In this document: positions 63,532 through 64,000 of the stretch, in pieces
Layout: every line of letters starts with the position of its first letter
Position numbering within the stretch: position 1 is the first letter of the stretch
NCBI RefSeq assembly: GCF_017308015.1
Contig: NZ_JAFKFW010000006.1
Location: 62,001 to 126,000 of the forward strand
Source: Allobosea sp.
Lineage (GTDB): Bacteria; Pseudomonadota; Alphaproteobacteria; Rhizobiales; Beijerinckiaceae
Direction of reading: 5' to 3'
Length of the DNA: 64,000 nt
The notes under the pieces: model-generated
The model's input: only the letters and a program-made list of their open reading frames with translations
Told to the model about the DNA's origin: nothing
Database searches by the model: none
Translations under genes and position numbers: made by a program

Positions 63532-64000
63532 CGGCTCTCGTTCTGCCAACGCTCAAGGCATTTATCCGATGCCGTGCCGTTGTCGATGCAGGAATTGACG
63601 AAAGTCTCCATCGCATGGTTGGCAAGCGCGCTGCGGCCGGAGGCGCTACGCGACGGCTCGACAGTCGCATCGCGTTGAGCTTCAGGCGCGAGCGCGCGCT
63701 GCCGTGCCAGCATGAACGCGGTCTGCGCTGCGATCAGGTCGCCCTGCGCCTTGATCTTGTCGGATTGCGCGACCAGCAACTTGCTCTCCTGGCTGGCCTG
63801 AATAATCCGCAAGGTGATGATCTGGCCGGGGATATCGACAACGGCCCGCGCGAAATCGAGCGGGATCTGCGACAAGCCGAGCAGCTCGGATTTTTTATCG
63901 ACGCTCACATCGGTCAGGACGCCATCGTCGAACTTGAGCTGTGTCGTGCGTGTCGCGAAGGCCGCCCGCTCGACGCCGATCGACACGACCGGCGCGAGAT
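63528..64000 (-). CDS. C-terminal part of a gene cut by the right edge, upstream of protease 3
   Basis: The frame is open from the window edge (reading LAPVVSIGVERAAFATRTTQ) to a stop at 63528. At least 156 residues are seen. The part QIITLRIIQASQESKLLVAQ with SDKIKAQGDLIAAQTAFM is a predicted amphipathic helix. The end (NSCIDNGTASDKCLERW) has two Cys spaced as in small secreted domains. No family is recognised. The 4-base overlap with protease 3 suggests that the two products work together. Confidence 0.72.
   Translation of the reverse strand, partial: LAPVVSIGVERAAFATRTTQLKFDDGVLTDVSVDKKSELLGLSQIPLDFARAVVDIPGQIITLRIIQASQESKLLVAQSDKIKAQGDLIAAQTAFMLARQRALAPEAQRDATVEPSRSASGRSALANHAMETFVNSCIDNGTASDKCLERWQNESR

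Overview
The window is high-GC DNA with dense, mostly co-directional genes. It reads as the chromosome of an alphaproteobacterium of the order Hyphomicrobiales (Rhizobiales), probably near Bosea. That placement is inferred from protein style: a Rhizobiales-type Fur/Mur protein without the CxxC zinc pair, an ornithine decarboxylase/homospermidine synthase polyamine operon, an IalB-like secreted protein, and dispersed GCATTTTC...GAAAATGC palindromes. I could not run a database search, so genus level is a guess.

Layout. (1) 1-7.8 kb: an amino-sugar-type catabolic locus. A ROK repressor, a Tat-exported solute-binding protein and two Gfo/Idh/MocA oxidoreductases run left. A NagB-like protein, NagA and a second, paralogous solute-binding protein run right. 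The locus ends at an 18-bp perfect bidirectional terminator. (2) 7.9-22.1 kb: a peptide-uptake and breakdown locus. It has a DppBC-DF type ABC transporter, two paralogous peptide-binding proteins, an alpha/beta hydrolase, two GntR-type regulators, a C45-type N-terminal-nucleophile hydrolase, an M29 aminopeptidase, a DmpA-type (P1) peptidase and an ornithine-cyclodeaminase-like dehydrogenase. (3) 22.4-49.4 kb: mainly core genes. These are an L,D-transpeptidase lipoprotein, accA, a methyltransferase, a glyoxalase II-like protein, a cupin, GNAT proteins, an unusual ROK protein, a large MscS channel, a YcaQ-like protein, MutT, an EamA exporter, argJ, a parvulin PPIase, secA, a stomatin-like protein with NfeD, a phosphoglycerate dehydrogenase, a luciferase-like monooxygenase, a Fur/Mur regulator with an operator-like palindrome, and a periplasmic glucan protein. 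(4) 49.7-58.4 kb: a Glyoxalase_8/VOC protein; the polyamine operon (ornithine decarboxylase, GNAT, homospermidine synthase) behind a 570-base leader; an MFS transporter; a LON-domain protein; a CnoX-like thioredoxin; a YbaK/ProX-like deacylase; and tRNA-Gly(GCC). (5) 58.6-64 kb: an accessory-looking segment directly after the tRNA, with an HNH_2 endonuclease, three unrelated-length secreted trypsin-like serine proteases, and a truncated gene at the right edge.

The most unusual item is the ROK-family protein at 28.7-29.8 kb. Its motif order is that of a circularly permuted ROK kinase: the C-lobe motifs (GGG and DEAGLVGSA) come before the phosphate-1 motif DIGGSN, and the protein stops just after GTGLGN. 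Other points of interest are a NagB-like protein with two changed catalytic positions, the peptide-locus hydrolases, the structured leader of the ornithine decarboxylase gene, and the tRNA-linked protease/nuclease segment.
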